Assembly: GCF_019218885.1 (NCBI RefSeq)
Contig: NZ_JAHUWT010000001.1
Coordinates: 868,001 to 932,000 of the forward strand
Origin: Bordetella sp. BOR01
GTDB lineage: Bacteria > Pseudomonadota > Gammaproteobacteria > Burkholderiales > Burkholderiaceae_B
DNA length: 64,000 nt
Direction of reading: 5' to 3'
In this document: in pieces, positions 17,474-25,761 of the stretch
How positions within the stretch are numbered: the first letter of the stretch is position 1
How the letters are laid out: every line of letters starts with the position of its first letter
Notes under the pieces: model-generated
Database searches by the model: none
The model's input: only the letters and a program-made list of their open reading frames with translations
Told to the model about the DNA's origin: nothing
Program-made: the position numbers and the translations under genes

Positions 17474-18826
17474 ATGGCAAAAACCATCGCTGAACAACTC
17501 GCTTCCCACTTCGAAAAATTCAACTACGACACTTTGACGCCGGCAACCCGCAAGGCCGTCAAGCGCCTGTTGCTGGACTACCTGGGCGTGGGCGTGGCCG
17601 GCAGCCAGACCGGCAGCGGCAAGGTCGCGCGCGAGTTCGCCACCTCTACCGGCGGCTTTGAACAGGCCACCCTGATCGGAGACGGCCGGCGCGTGCCGGC
17701 CATGCAGGCCGCGCTGGCCAATGCCATTTCCTCTCACAGCGTCGAACTGGACGATATCGATGTACTGGCGCTGTTCCACTTCAGCCCGCCCGTATATTCG
17801 GCGGCGCTGGCCACGGCCGAGCAGACGGGCAAGGACGGCCGCGCCCTGCTGGCCGCGCTGGCAGCTGGCTGCGAAATGATGGAACGCCTGAGCAAGGCGG
17901 CCAACAATTCGCTGCGCAATCGCGCCTACCACACTACGCCCACCTGCGGCATATTCGGCGCCACCATCGCTTCCGGCCTGCTGCTGGGCAATACGGCAGA
18001 GCAGATCGTGTCGTCACTGGGCCTGGCCGGGGCACAGTCGGGCGGCCTGATGGAAATGTACGGCCCCTCGATGCAGAAGCGGTTCAACCCCGGCCCGGCC
18101 TCGCGCAGCGGCGTGACCGCTGCCGCCATGGCCAAGCTGGGTTTCACGGGCGCCGCTACCATTTTCGAGGGTGAGCGCGGCTGGCTGAAGTCTTTCACCG
18201 ACACGAACGACCCTGGCCAACTGACACTGGACCTGGACAAGCCCTACCAGTTGGACATCGAGTTCAAACCCTATTCGTGCGCCCGCCCGATCCACAACGC
18301 CATCGACTGCGCGCTGGATATTCGCAAGAAGCATGCGCCCGACCTGAACCGCATCAAAAGCATGACCATGGCGCGCCACTCCGACTGGGCGCTGTACCAC
18401 CAGAACACCCGGCCCCAGACCTACCACGAGGCGCAGGTCAGCCTGCCGTACTCGGTGGCTGTTGCCTTTACCGACGGCCAGGCGCTGTTCCCGCAATACA
18501 ACAACGCGCGCTTGAAAGAGCCCATGCTGGCCAGGCTTTCGGAAATGCTCAAGATCACGGTGGACGACACGCTGCCGCGCGGCGTGTCGTGCAAGCTGAC
18601 CGTGCAAATGGAAGACGGTACCCAGCACGTGTCGCAGGTCGATTATCCCAAGGGCTCGATCCAGAATTCCATGTCCGACGACGAGCTGCGCGCCAAGTTC
18701 GACAGCCTGACGATTCCGGTGATCGGCCCGTCGCGCTCGGCCGAGGCGGCCGGGATGGTGGCGGATATCGAGCATTGCAAGGACATCGGCCTGTTGATGC
18801 GCCTCCTGGCGCCGGCGGGAGCCTGA
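17474..18826 (+). CDS. MmgE/PrpD family protein (4)
   Basis: 450 residues. Landmarks are SSHSVELDDIDVLALFHFS, TTPTCGIFGATIASGLLLG, MQKRFNPGPASRSGVTAAAM and FKPYSCARPIHNAIDCALDI. In the KR-x-x-PG loop His is replaced by Asn (KRFNPG), and the HPG after the acidic pair is HFS, so substrate contacts differ from those of paralogues 1 and 3. The protein is followed after one base by the second lactonase-like gene, which implies translational coupling and a shared pathway. A dehydratase/decarboxylase/epimerase-type reaction is expected from the family; the substrate is unknown. Confidence 0.88.
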   Translation: MAKTIAEQLASHFEKFNYDTLTPATRKAVKRLLLDYLGVGVAGSQTGSGKVAREFATSTGGFEQATLIGDGRRVPAMQAALANAISSHSVELDDIDVLALFHFSPPVYSAALATAEQTGKDGRALLAALAAGCEMMERLSKAANNSLRNRAYHTTPTCGIFGATIASGLLLGNTAEQIVSSLGLAGAQSGGLMEMYGPSMQKRFNPGPASRSGVTAAAMAKLGFTGAATIFEGERGWLKSFTDTNDPGQLTLDLDKPYQLDIEFKPYSCARPIHNAIDCALDIRKKHAPDLNRIKSMTMARHSDWALYHQNTRPQTYHEAQVSLPYSVAVAFTDGQALFPQYNNARLKEPMLARLSEMLKITVDDTLPRGVSCKLTVQMEDGTQHVSQVDYPKGSIQNSMSDDELRAKFDSLTIPVIGPSRSAEAAGMVADIEHCKDIGLLMRLLAPAGA

Positions 18827-18827
18827 C

Positions 18828-19649
18828 ATGGCCATGATCCGGACGGCCGGGGCGCTGCCCACGTACGAGGTGTACGCGTTGAAGTACGCGACGCGGCCGG
18901 CCCGGCGTGGCGCCAACTTCGTGGGGGGAGACCCTCACGACGCGCCCATGCCGCTGGACTACTACGTGTGGATCGTGCGCAACCAGGACCGCCTGGTCCT
19001 GGTGGATACCGGTTTCTTCCAGGACATGGCCGACAAGCGCCACCGCACCTTGCTGCGCACGCCGGTCCAGGCCCTGGCGCTGATGGGCGTCCAGGCGGCC
19101 GACGTGCGCGATATCGTCATCACCCACATGCACAACGACCACGTCGGCACATTCGACGCCTGGCCCAATGCGCGCTTCCACCTGCAGGACGCCGAGATGG
19201 ACTACGCGACGGGCCGGCACATGGCCTGCGAAGTGCACAGCCGGGCATACGAGCCCGATCACGTGGCGGGCCTGGTCCGCCTGGTCTACGGCAACCGCGT
19301 CGTGTTTCACGATGGCGACGCGGCAATCGCCCCCGGCATCAGCCTGCACCGCGTAGGCGGCCACACGGCCGGCATGCAGGTGGTGCGGGTGAACACGGCG
19401 CGCGGCTGGGTGGTCCTGGCGTCCGACGCCAGCCACTTCTACGAGCATATCCAGAAGCGCCGCAGCTTCACGCTGGTATTCCACATGGGCGACCTGTTCC
19501 AGGGCTATGCGCGCATCGAGGCGCTGGCGCAATCGCCCGATCACATCATCCCCGGCCATGACCCGCTGGTGATGGAAAGGTATCCACCGGCAAGCCAGGA
19601 GCTGGCCGGGATCGTGGCGCGACTGGATGTGCCACCCATAAGGCAGTAG
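18828..19649 (+). CDS. Metallo-beta-lactamase-fold hydrolase, lactonase-like (2)
   Basis: 273 residues, a clear paralogue of the protein at 15173. It shares the YEVYALKYATR opening, GGDPHDAPMPLDYYVWIVR, the metal motif H100-x-H102-x-D104-H105 (THMHNDHVG), GGHTAGMQ, LASDASHFYEH and IPGHDPLVMERYP. All metal ligands of the lactonase branch are present. Its ATG follows the stop of MmgE/PrpD paralogue 4 by one base. The repeated order MmgE/PrpD then lactonase-like (13782-15979 and 17474-19649) suggests a duplicated two-enzyme module in which one enzyme makes or isomerises an acid and the other opens a lactone or thioester. Confidence 0.88.
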   Translation: MAMIRTAGALPTYEVYALKYATRPARRGANFVGGDPHDAPMPLDYYVWIVRNQDRLVLVDTGFFQDMADKRHRTLLRTPVQALALMGVQAADVRDIVITHMHNDHVGTFDAWPNARFHLQDAEMDYATGRHMACEVHSRAYEPDHVAGLVRLVYGNRVVFHDGDAAIAPGISLHRVGGHTAGMQVVRVNTARGWVVLASDASHFYEHIQKRRSFTLVFHMGDLFQGYARIEALAQSPDHIIPGHDPLVMERYPPASQELAGIVARLDVPPIRQ

Positions 19650-19696
19650 CCGCCGCACTCGGCGGACGATCAACCATAAGAATCAGGAGACATGCA

Positions 19697-20659
19697 ATGA
19701 GAAAGTTGGTTTTGGCGTTTTGCTGGACATTGGCATCGGCTTTGCCCTTGGCTGCCCAGGCGGATTATCCCGATCGTCCTATCAAGCTTATTGTCCCTTT
19801 CCCCGCGGGCAGCGGCACGGATACGGTGGCCAGGGAGCTGGCGGAGGAAATGGCGAAGGATCTGCGCCAGCCCATCGTGGTGGACAACAAGCCTGGCGCG
19901 CAGGGCATCATCGGTGTCAATGCGGCCGTGGATTCGCCGCCGGACGGCTATACCCTGGTCATGCTGGGCGTGACCACCGGGGCCAGCAACGTCACGCTGT
20001 TCAAGAAACTACCCTATGACCCGATACATGACCTGACTCCCATCGGCATGATTGCCGAGTCGCCCATCGTGCTGGTGGCGGCCCCTCAATTCGGGCCGAA
20101 CAATACGAAAGAGCTGTTCGAGCTTGGGCACAAAGAGCCGGGCAAGCTGACCTATGCCTACGGCTCGGGAAGCGCGCAGGTGGCGGCCGCAAAACTGGTG
20201 GACATGGGAAGCATCGAGACGGTCGGCGTCGCGTACAAGGGGTCGCCGCAAGCGCTGACGGACGTGATGTCCAGGCAGGTGGATTTCATGTTCGTCGACT
20301 TGTCCTTGGCCATACCGCAGATCCAGGGCGGAAAACTGAAGGCCCTGGGGGTCACGACAGCGTCGCGGTTCTCGGTGGTGCCTGACATTCCGGCCATCAA
20401 TGAATCTGGCGCGCCGGGTTATCAGTTGGTGGTCTGGTTCGCCCTGGGCGGCCCCGCAGGCATGCCGAAACCAGTGGTCGACCGTCTTTCAGAATCACTG
20501 AAACAGGCTCTGGACAGCAAGAAACTGCAAGGCAAGTACGCGAACCACGGCTTGGAGGTGAAGGTGTCCACGCCGGATGAGTTCGGCGAATTTCTCAAGA
20601 GCGAAATCACCAATTGGGGTGGGTTGATCCGCAAGGCCGGGATCACCCCTCAGGGTTGA
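19697..20659 (+). CDS. Bug/TctC-family periplasmic substrate-binding protein (3)
   Basis: 320 residues, start ATG 19697 with AGGAG eight bases upstream. Signal peptide MRKLVLAFCWTLASALPLAAQA, then DYPDRPIKLIVPFPAGSGTD, VVDNKPGAQGIIG, SPPDGYTLVM, YGSGSAQVAAAKL, GVAYKGSPQA and WFALGGPAGMPKP. The ligand loop GSGSAQVAA departs from the common G-x-G-S-x-x-H-L form (no His), so its ligand may differ from those of its neighbours. It lies 47 bases after lactonase-like protein 2 and 37 bases before the epimerase. It is probably co-transcribed with both. Confidence 0.92.
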   Translation: MRKLVLAFCWTLASALPLAAQADYPDRPIKLIVPFPAGSGTDTVARELAEEMAKDLRQPIVVDNKPGAQGIIGVNAAVDSPPDGYTLVMLGVTTGASNVTLFKKLPYDPIHDLTPIGMIAESPIVLVAAPQFGPNNTKELFELGHKEPGKLTYAYGSGSAQVAAAKLVDMGSIETVGVAYKGSPQALTDVMSRQVDFMFVDLSLAIPQIQGGKLKALGVTTASRFSVVPDIPAINESGAPGYQLVVWFALGGPAGMPKPVVDRLSESLKQALDSKKLQGKYANHGLEVKVSTPDEFGEFLKSEITNWGGLIRKAGITPQG

Positions 20660-20696
20660 GGTCATTTTCAAGAATCGCGGAGACAGGATCAACGTC

Positions 20697-21695
20697 ATGA
20701 AAATCTCTGGAGGCCGGTTCGCCATCACCGGCGGGGTCAGCCTGATCGGCTCCCACATCACTGAAGTATTGTTGTCGCGCGGCGCAGAACAAATCACCCT
20801 GTTCGACAACTATTCCCTGAGCACACCGGAAACAGTCGGCGATTTGCTCAAGAACCCCCGCATCAAGCTGGTGCGAGGAGACATCCTTCGAATCGGTGAG
20901 ATTTATGACGCGTTCGAGGGGGTGCAAGGCGTGTTTTCCGTCGCCGCCTTCCTTACCTTGCCCTTGTCGCAGAATCCCGCGCTCGGCCTCGCCGTGAATG
21001 TGCAAGGACAGAACAATGTCCTGGAGGCTTGCCGTTACCGGGGCGTGAAGAAGACGGTCTTCTCGTCGTCCACCGCTGTATATGGCGAACCGATTCCAGG
21101 AGTCATGGACGAAACCACGGCATCCAACCTGGCGCCTTTCCAGCCTGCGGCGGCGTTGTACTCGGCATCCAAGCTGATCGGCGAGCATCTGAACCGGCAT
21201 TACCACCAGAGGCACGGGCTGCAGGCGGTTTCATTGCGCTATGCCACGGTGTACGGCGAACGCCAGCATTACCGTGGCGTCAACGCCCTGTACATCGTGG
21301 AGAACTACGACAGGATCAAGCGGGGCGAGCGTCCCATCATTCCGGACGACGGAAAAGAGGTTCACGACTACATCCATGTCGCGGATGTGGCCAGGGCTAA
21401 TGTGCTTGCCATGGCATCCGACGTTTCCGGCGAGAGCATGAACGTATGCACCGGCATTGCCACGACCTTGAATGACGTAGTGGCCACGCTGCTGAAGGTC
21501 ATGCAATCCGACCTGCAACCCGAATACCGCACGCCGGCAGAAGTGGTGCGCGCCTCGGTCGGTACGCACCTGGCGTTCAGCCGGGAAAAAATCGGCCGCT
21601 TGCTGGGCTGGAAGCCCGAGGTCTCGCTTGAAGAGGGCATACGCCGGCTGGTGGCCTGGTGTGAACAACGGGATGTCGCCAAGGGGAACGGCTGA
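20697..21695 (+). CDS. NAD-dependent epimerase/dehydratase (extended SDR)
   Basis: 332 residues with an N-terminal Rossmann motif (ITGGVSLIGSHITEVLL, corresponding to the TGxxGxxG of nucleotide-sugar epimerases), a Ser/Thr segment SSSTAVYGE, the catalytic YSASK pair and SLRYATVYGERQHYRGV. The C-terminal part (VHDYIHVADVARA, KIGRLLGWKPEVSLEEGIRRL) matches UDP-glucose 4-epimerase/dTDP-glucose dehydratase-like proteins. No sugar-nucleotide or LPS genes are nearby, so in this catabolic array it may act on a non-nucleotide hydroxy compound instead. Its stop overlaps the start of the following dehydrogenase gene by one base. Confidence 0.87.
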   Translation: MKISGGRFAITGGVSLIGSHITEVLLSRGAEQITLFDNYSLSTPETVGDLLKNPRIKLVRGDILRIGEIYDAFEGVQGVFSVAAFLTLPLSQNPALGLAVNVQGQNNVLEACRYRGVKKTVFSSSTAVYGEPIPGVMDETTASNLAPFQPAAALYSASKLIGEHLNRHYHQRHGLQAVSLRYATVYGERQHYRGVNALYIVENYDRIKRGERPIIPDDGKEVHDYIHVADVARANVLAMASDVSGESMNVCTGIATTLNDVVATLLKVMQSDLQPEYRTPAEVVRASVGTHLAFSREKIGRLLGWKPEVSLEEGIRRLVAWCEQRDVAKGNG

Positions 21696-22588
21696 TGGAC
21701 AAGCTGGCCGTAGCGGTGGTCGGCCTGGGCCAGATGGGCTCGGCCATGGCGCTCAATCTGGCGGAAAAGAGCTTTGATGTCATGGGCTGGGACATCGTTC
21801 CGGCTGTGCGCGAGCAGGTTGCGTCGCAAGGCCTCCCGGTCGGGAAAACGCTGGCCGATACGCTGAGGGGGCGCGCCTATGTGCTGAGCAGCTTGCCGAA
21901 CGGGGCCATCGTCAAGGAAAGCTGGCTGGGCAAGGAAGGAATGGCCGAGCTGGCTGACGCGGGCGCGACCCTTATCGACCTGAGCACGATAGAGCCCGCC
22001 GCGATGCGGCAGGTTGCGATCCACGCGCAGGGCCGCGGGCTGAAGGTGCTGGATTGCCCGGTCAGCGGCGGCCCGGCCGAAGCGCGCACGGGAAAACTCA
22101 TCGTCATGGTGGGCGGCGAGACCGCGGCGATGGAGCAGGCGCTTCCGTTGCTGCAGGCATTGGGTTCGGCGATCCGGCATACCGGCGACGTCGGGTCGGC
22201 CAAGGTGGTCAAGGTCATCAATAACACCATGGCGATGGGGAATCTGCTGGTCGCCTGCGAAGCCTTCGCGCTGGGCGAAGCCTTGGGCGTGGATTCAGCG
22301 ACCTTGTTCGACGTGCTGTCGGAAAGCGGCGGCCGCTCGATGACGTTCACCAAGCGGTTTCCACCTGCCCTGAAAGGGGACTTCGAACCGCGTTTCAAGT
22401 TGGAACTGGCGGAAAAGGACTTGGCGCTGGGTTTGTCGATGGCCCGACAGCTGGGGGTGCAAGTTCCGGCGGCCACCCTGGTACGGGACCTCTTCGGCCA
22501 GGCCTTGGAAGAAGGGTACGGAGGCAAGGATGCAGTGGCGCTGCTTGCCATGTGCCGAGGCAGGATCCAGAAGCAAGCGGGGAAATGA
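21695..22588 (+). CDS. Beta-hydroxyacid dehydrogenase family (3-hydroxyisobutyrate dehydrogenase-like) (1)
   Basis: 297 residues with the N-terminal dinucleotide motif GLGQMGSAMALNLAEK, the substrate-binding signature DCPVSGGPAEARTGKL and the catalytic lysine segment KVVKVINNTMAMGNLL. The layout is complete and typical for 3-hydroxyisobutyrate, tartronate semialdehyde or related beta-hydroxyacid dehydrogenases. It follows the epimerase with a one-base overlap and precedes an SDR, giving three NAD(P)-dependent enzymes in a row. They probably carry out successive redox/isomerisation steps on a hydroxyacid. The cofactor choice and substrate are not resolved. Confidence 0.9.
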   Translation: MDKLAVAVVGLGQMGSAMALNLAEKSFDVMGWDIVPAVREQVASQGLPVGKTLADTLRGRAYVLSSLPNGAIVKESWLGKEGMAELADAGATLIDLSTIEPAAMRQVAIHAQGRGLKVLDCPVSGGPAEARTGKLIVMVGGETAAMEQALPLLQALGSAIRHTGDVGSAKVVKVINNTMAMGNLLVACEAFALGEALGVDSATLFDVLSESGGRSMTFTKRFPPALKGDFEPRFKLELAEKDLALGLSMARQLGVQVPAATLVRDLFGQALEEGYGGKDAVALLAMCRGRIQKQAGK

Positions 22589-22613
22589 ACATGGGGTTCA
22601 GGAGATGAAAGCA

Positions 22614-23381
22614 ATGGGCAAGCATGCGGTGGTTACAGGCGCTGCCTCGGGCATTGGGGCGGACTGCAGCCGGGATTTGTTCGAGCGCGGTCATACGGTC
22701 TTCGGGCTGGACAGGGACGAGCAGAAACTGAAGCTGGTGGCGGAAAGCGCGCAGGGTCTTGCGGGGAAATTCATTCCGATTGCCTGCGACGCTTCGAGCA
22801 GCGCCTCGGTAGCCCAGGCCTTCGAACGCATCCGTGCCGCGACGAGTGCGGTGGATGTACTGGTGTGTTCGGCTGGCGTATTCCGCACCGGTGCCCTGAT
22901 GGAGCTTTCAGAGGCGGACTACGACGCGCTGTTCGACATCAATACCAAAGGATGCTGGCTGGCGGCGAAGGCTGCCCATCCCTTGCTCAGGTGCGCGGCG
23001 ACCCAGGATGCGCCGGCCCGGGTGGTATTCGTGGCATCCGCCGCAGCGCTGCGGCCCAAGACCGGAGGAGGCGCCTACGCGGCGTCGAAGGTCGCACTGA
23101 CCTACATCACACGGGTGCTTGCGGTTGAACTGGCGAACCAGTCGATTCTGGTGAATGCCGTGGCCCCGGCAACCGTGGATACCCCGCTGGTGCACAAATT
23201 GATGGCCGATGCCGCCACCAGCGGTTATCGGGTTTCGGGAACTTCACCCTTGGGCCGGGTGGCACAGCCGTCCGACGTCACGTCAGTGATTCGTTTCTTG
23301 CTTGGCGATGAGTCGCGCTATGTGACGGGCACGGTCATCCCCATAGATGGAGGTTCGGTCGCCGCGGTTTTATCAAACTAA
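22614..23381 (+). CDS. SDR-family oxidoreductase (paralogue of the 8.4-kb SDR)
   Basis: The start is taken as ATG 22614 (MGKHAVVTG) because AGGAG lies nine bases upstream; the ATG at 22605 abuts that site. The 255-residue protein has TGAASGIG, LDRD after strand 2, CSAGVF, a serine strand VASAAALRPK, the YAASK catalytic pair and YVTGTVIPIDGG. It shares its CSAG motif and RPK-x-GGG loop with the SDR at 8368-9132. It is followed after 24 bases by the first LivK-type receptor gene, so the transport genes and the oxidoreductases form one unit. Confidence 0.88.
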   Translation: MGKHAVVTGAASGIGADCSRDLFERGHTVFGLDRDEQKLKLVAESAQGLAGKFIPIACDASSSASVAQAFERIRAATSAVDVLVCSAGVFRTGALMELSEADYDALFDINTKGCWLAAKAAHPLLRCAATQDAPARVVFVASAAALRPKTGGGAYAASKVALTYITRVLAVELANQSILVNAVAPATVDTPLVHKLMADAATSGYRVSGTSPLGRVAQPSDVTSVIRFLLGDESRYVTGTVIPIDGGSVAAVLSN

Positions 23382-23405
23382 AAATAATCGAAGGAGATGG
23401 AGACA

Positions 23406-24563
23406 ATGAAAAGATTGATATTCATGGCCCTGGCCAGCGCGGCCGCGTTTTCCGTGCATGCGCAAGACGTCTTGAAAATCGGCGTGCTGGCGAGCCTTTC
23501 CGGCCCTGGCGCGCCATGGGGGCAGGCCATTCTGTACGGGACGCAATTCGCGGCGGACGATATCAACGCCAAGGGCGGCCTGATGGTGGAAGGCAAGCCT
23601 TACAAGATCGCGATCGTTGCATACGACGACAAGTACCAGGCCAGCGAGGCCGTTACCGCGGCCAACCGGCTGATCTTCGAGGACAAGGTCAAGTTCATCA
23701 TGGGTCCGATGGGTGGCGCTACCGCCTTGGCTATCGGGCCCACTGTCGAGAAGCACGGTGTCATCACGACCACCATGGCCTTTACGCCCCTGGCATTGGG
23801 CCCGGACAAGCCGTTGACGTTCCGCCCGGTTCTCACGACATCCGAAACCGCCGGCGTGCAGGTGGCCTGGGCGGTCAAGAAGTATGGCCTGAAGAAAGTG
23901 GGCGGCCTGTTCCCGAACGACGAAACGGGCCAGAAAATCGTCGTCGACCTGGAGCAGGCCTATGCCAAGGCCGGGGTGCCGTTGGCGGCCAAGGAAATGT
24001 TCGATCGTGACCGGCTGGATATGGTTCCGCTGCTGACCCGCCTGATGGCGCAGGGCGTGGATGCGATCGACCTGGACGGCAACGCGCCTGCGACCGCGGG
24101 CCTGATTGTCAAGCAGGCCCGCGAGCTGGGATTCAAGGGGTTGATCATCCGCAGTGGTGGCCCTGCCACGCCCGAAATCGTCAAGGTCGCGGGAACGCAG
24201 GCCACTGAAGGCATGGTGGTCTATGCGCCGATCGATCCATCGAACAAGGCGGTTTCCGATTACGCGGAACGCTACCGCCTGGCGCACAACAAACCCATGA
24301 ACGGATTCAGCCCCTCGTACTACGACAGTGCCAACATGCTGTTCCAGGCGATTTCCACGGCAGGAACCGTTACCGATACGAAAAAGATCGCGGATGCCTT
24401 GGCCGCCATGCGCGACTACAAGGGCATTCTCGGCACGCTGAACTGGACAGGCAAGGAGGCCTACGGCATCGACAGGCAGGTGGCGATGCCTTTCTATGTG
24501 GCGGAGGTCCACGCCGGCAAGGAAGTGATTGTCGCGAAGTGCACGCTGGATGCCTGCGAATAA
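23406..24563 (+). CDS. ABC transporter substrate-binding protein, LivK type (1)
   Basis: The start is ATG 23406 (MKRLIFMALASAAAF) with AAGGAG nine bases upstream; an ATG at 23397 abuts the site. 385 residues with a signal peptide ending near VHAQ, then DVLKIGVLASLSGPGAPWGQ, the standard opening of type I periplasmic binding proteins for branched-chain amino acids and other amides or acids. It carries a C-terminal Cys pair (KCTLDACE) that could form a disulfide. It is a tandem paralogue of the next gene (roughly 60% identical by eye). Both sit directly upstream of a single set of permease/ATPase genes, and gene order suggests it delivers a substrate to that transporter. Confidence 0.92.
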   Translation: MKRLIFMALASAAAFSVHAQDVLKIGVLASLSGPGAPWGQAILYGTQFAADDINAKGGLMVEGKPYKIAIVAYDDKYQASEAVTAANRLIFEDKVKFIMGPMGGATALAIGPTVEKHGVITTTMAFTPLALGPDKPLTFRPVLTTSETAGVQVAWAVKKYGLKKVGGLFPNDETGQKIVVDLEQAYAKAGVPLAAKEMFDRDRLDMVPLLTRLMAQGVDAIDLDGNAPATAGLIVKQARELGFKGLIIRSGGPATPEIVKVAGTQATEGMVVYAPIDPSNKAVSDYAERYRLAHNKPMNGFSPSYYDSANMLFQAISTAGTVTDTKKIADALAAMRDYKGILGTLNWTGKEAYGIDRQVAMPFYVAEVHAGKEVIVAKCTLDACE

Positions 24564-24587
24564 TCAAGAACGCACAAGGAGACAACC

Positions 24588-25748
24588 ATGTTGAAGACAT
24601 CATTGATGCTGGCTGGCTTGCTGGCCATGACGGCAGCAGCCCAGGCCCAGGAAACGCTGAAGATCGGCGCGGTGCTGGCCTTGTCCGGCCCCGGCGCCGC
24701 CTGGGGGCAGGGTATGCAGTACGCCGCGCAATTCGCGGCGGATGACGTCAACGCCAAGGGGGGGCTCGAAGTCGGCGGCAAGAAGTACAAAGTGGAAATC
24801 ATCGCCTATGACGACAAGTACCAGGCCAACGAGGCCGTGACGGCGGTGAATCGCCTGATCTTCGAGGACAAGGTGCAATACGTCATCGGCCCGACGGGCT
24901 CCGCCCCGGCGCTGGCCATCCAACCGGTCACGGAAAAGAACAAGGTCATCATCATGACCCTCGCTTTTACCGCGAAGGCCATGGGGGCCGACAAGCCCTA
25001 CACCTTCCGCCCCGTGTTGACCACGGTGGAAACGGCCGGCCCCCAGGTCGCCTGGATTTCGCAGGTGCTTGGTATCAAGAAGGTCGGCGGCCTGTTCGTC
25101 AGCGACGAATCCGGGCAGCAGCAGCATGAGTGGCTTACCAAGGCCTACAGCCAGGCGGGTATTCCGCTGGCCGCCAGCGAGTTCTTCGACCGGGATCGCC
25201 TCGACATGATGCCGCTGATCACCCGGCTGATGGCCAAGGGCGTGGAAGCGATCGAATTGAATGGAATCTCGCCCACCACGGCAGGCCTGATCGCCAAGCA
25301 GGCGCGTGAACTTGGCTTTACGGGCAGGTTCATTCGCAGCGGCGGCCCGGCCACCGCCGAAATCGTCAACGTCGCGGGCGCCAAGGCGGTCGAGGGCATG
25401 ATCGTCTATACCCAGTTCGACCCGAACGATCCCAAGGTGCAGGCCTATTCCGGGCGCTATAGCGATAAATACAAGAAGCCGATGAACGGCTTCAGCCCGT
25501 CTTTCTACGACGGAACCCACATGTTGTTCCAGGCCATGGCAAAGGCGGGAACCGTGACCGACACCGACAAGGTCCGCGCAGCGCTCGAATCGATCAAGGA
25601 TTATCCCGGCATATTGGGCAATACCAGCTGGACCGGGCAGCAGATGTACGGCATCAATCATCAGGCCGATACGCCGTTCTATCTTTCTGAAATCGTCGAT
25701 GGCCAGGAGGTCATTCGGGCGCGTTGCACGATGGCCGGATGCAAATAA
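24588..25748 (+). CDS. ABC transporter substrate-binding protein, LivK type (2)
   Basis: 386 residues, ATG 24588 with AAGGAG upstream. Signal peptide MLKTSLMLAGLLAMTAAAQA followed by QETLKIGAVLALSGPGAAWG. It has the same long conserved blocks as its tandem neighbour (FAADDVNAKGG, YDDKYQANEAVTAVNRLIFE, FDRDRLDMMPL, KPMNGFSPSFYDG) and the same C-terminal Cys pair (RCTMAGCK), so a recent duplication is likely. Two receptors with one membrane complex suggest that two related ligands enter by the same channel. It is 13 bases upstream of the LivH-type permease GTG. Confidence 0.92.
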   Translation: MLKTSLMLAGLLAMTAAAQAQETLKIGAVLALSGPGAAWGQGMQYAAQFAADDVNAKGGLEVGGKKYKVEIIAYDDKYQANEAVTAVNRLIFEDKVQYVIGPTGSAPALAIQPVTEKNKVIIMTLAFTAKAMGADKPYTFRPVLTTVETAGPQVAWISQVLGIKKVGGLFVSDESGQQQHEWLTKAYSQAGIPLAASEFFDRDRLDMMPLITRLMAKGVEAIELNGISPTTAGLIAKQARELGFTGRFIRSGGPATAEIVNVAGAKAVEGMIVYTQFDPNDPKVQAYSGRYSDKYKKPMNGFSPSFYDGTHMLFQAMAKAGTVTDTDKVRAALESIKDYPGILGNTSWTGQQMYGINHQADTPFYLSEIVDGQEVIRARCTMAGCK

Positions 25749-25761
25749 AAAAGGGATTGTC

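Noticed and set aside
16004-17932. 642-codon minus-strand open frame
   Set aside because: Antisense to MmgE/PrpD paralogues 3 and 4; codon-bias shadow.
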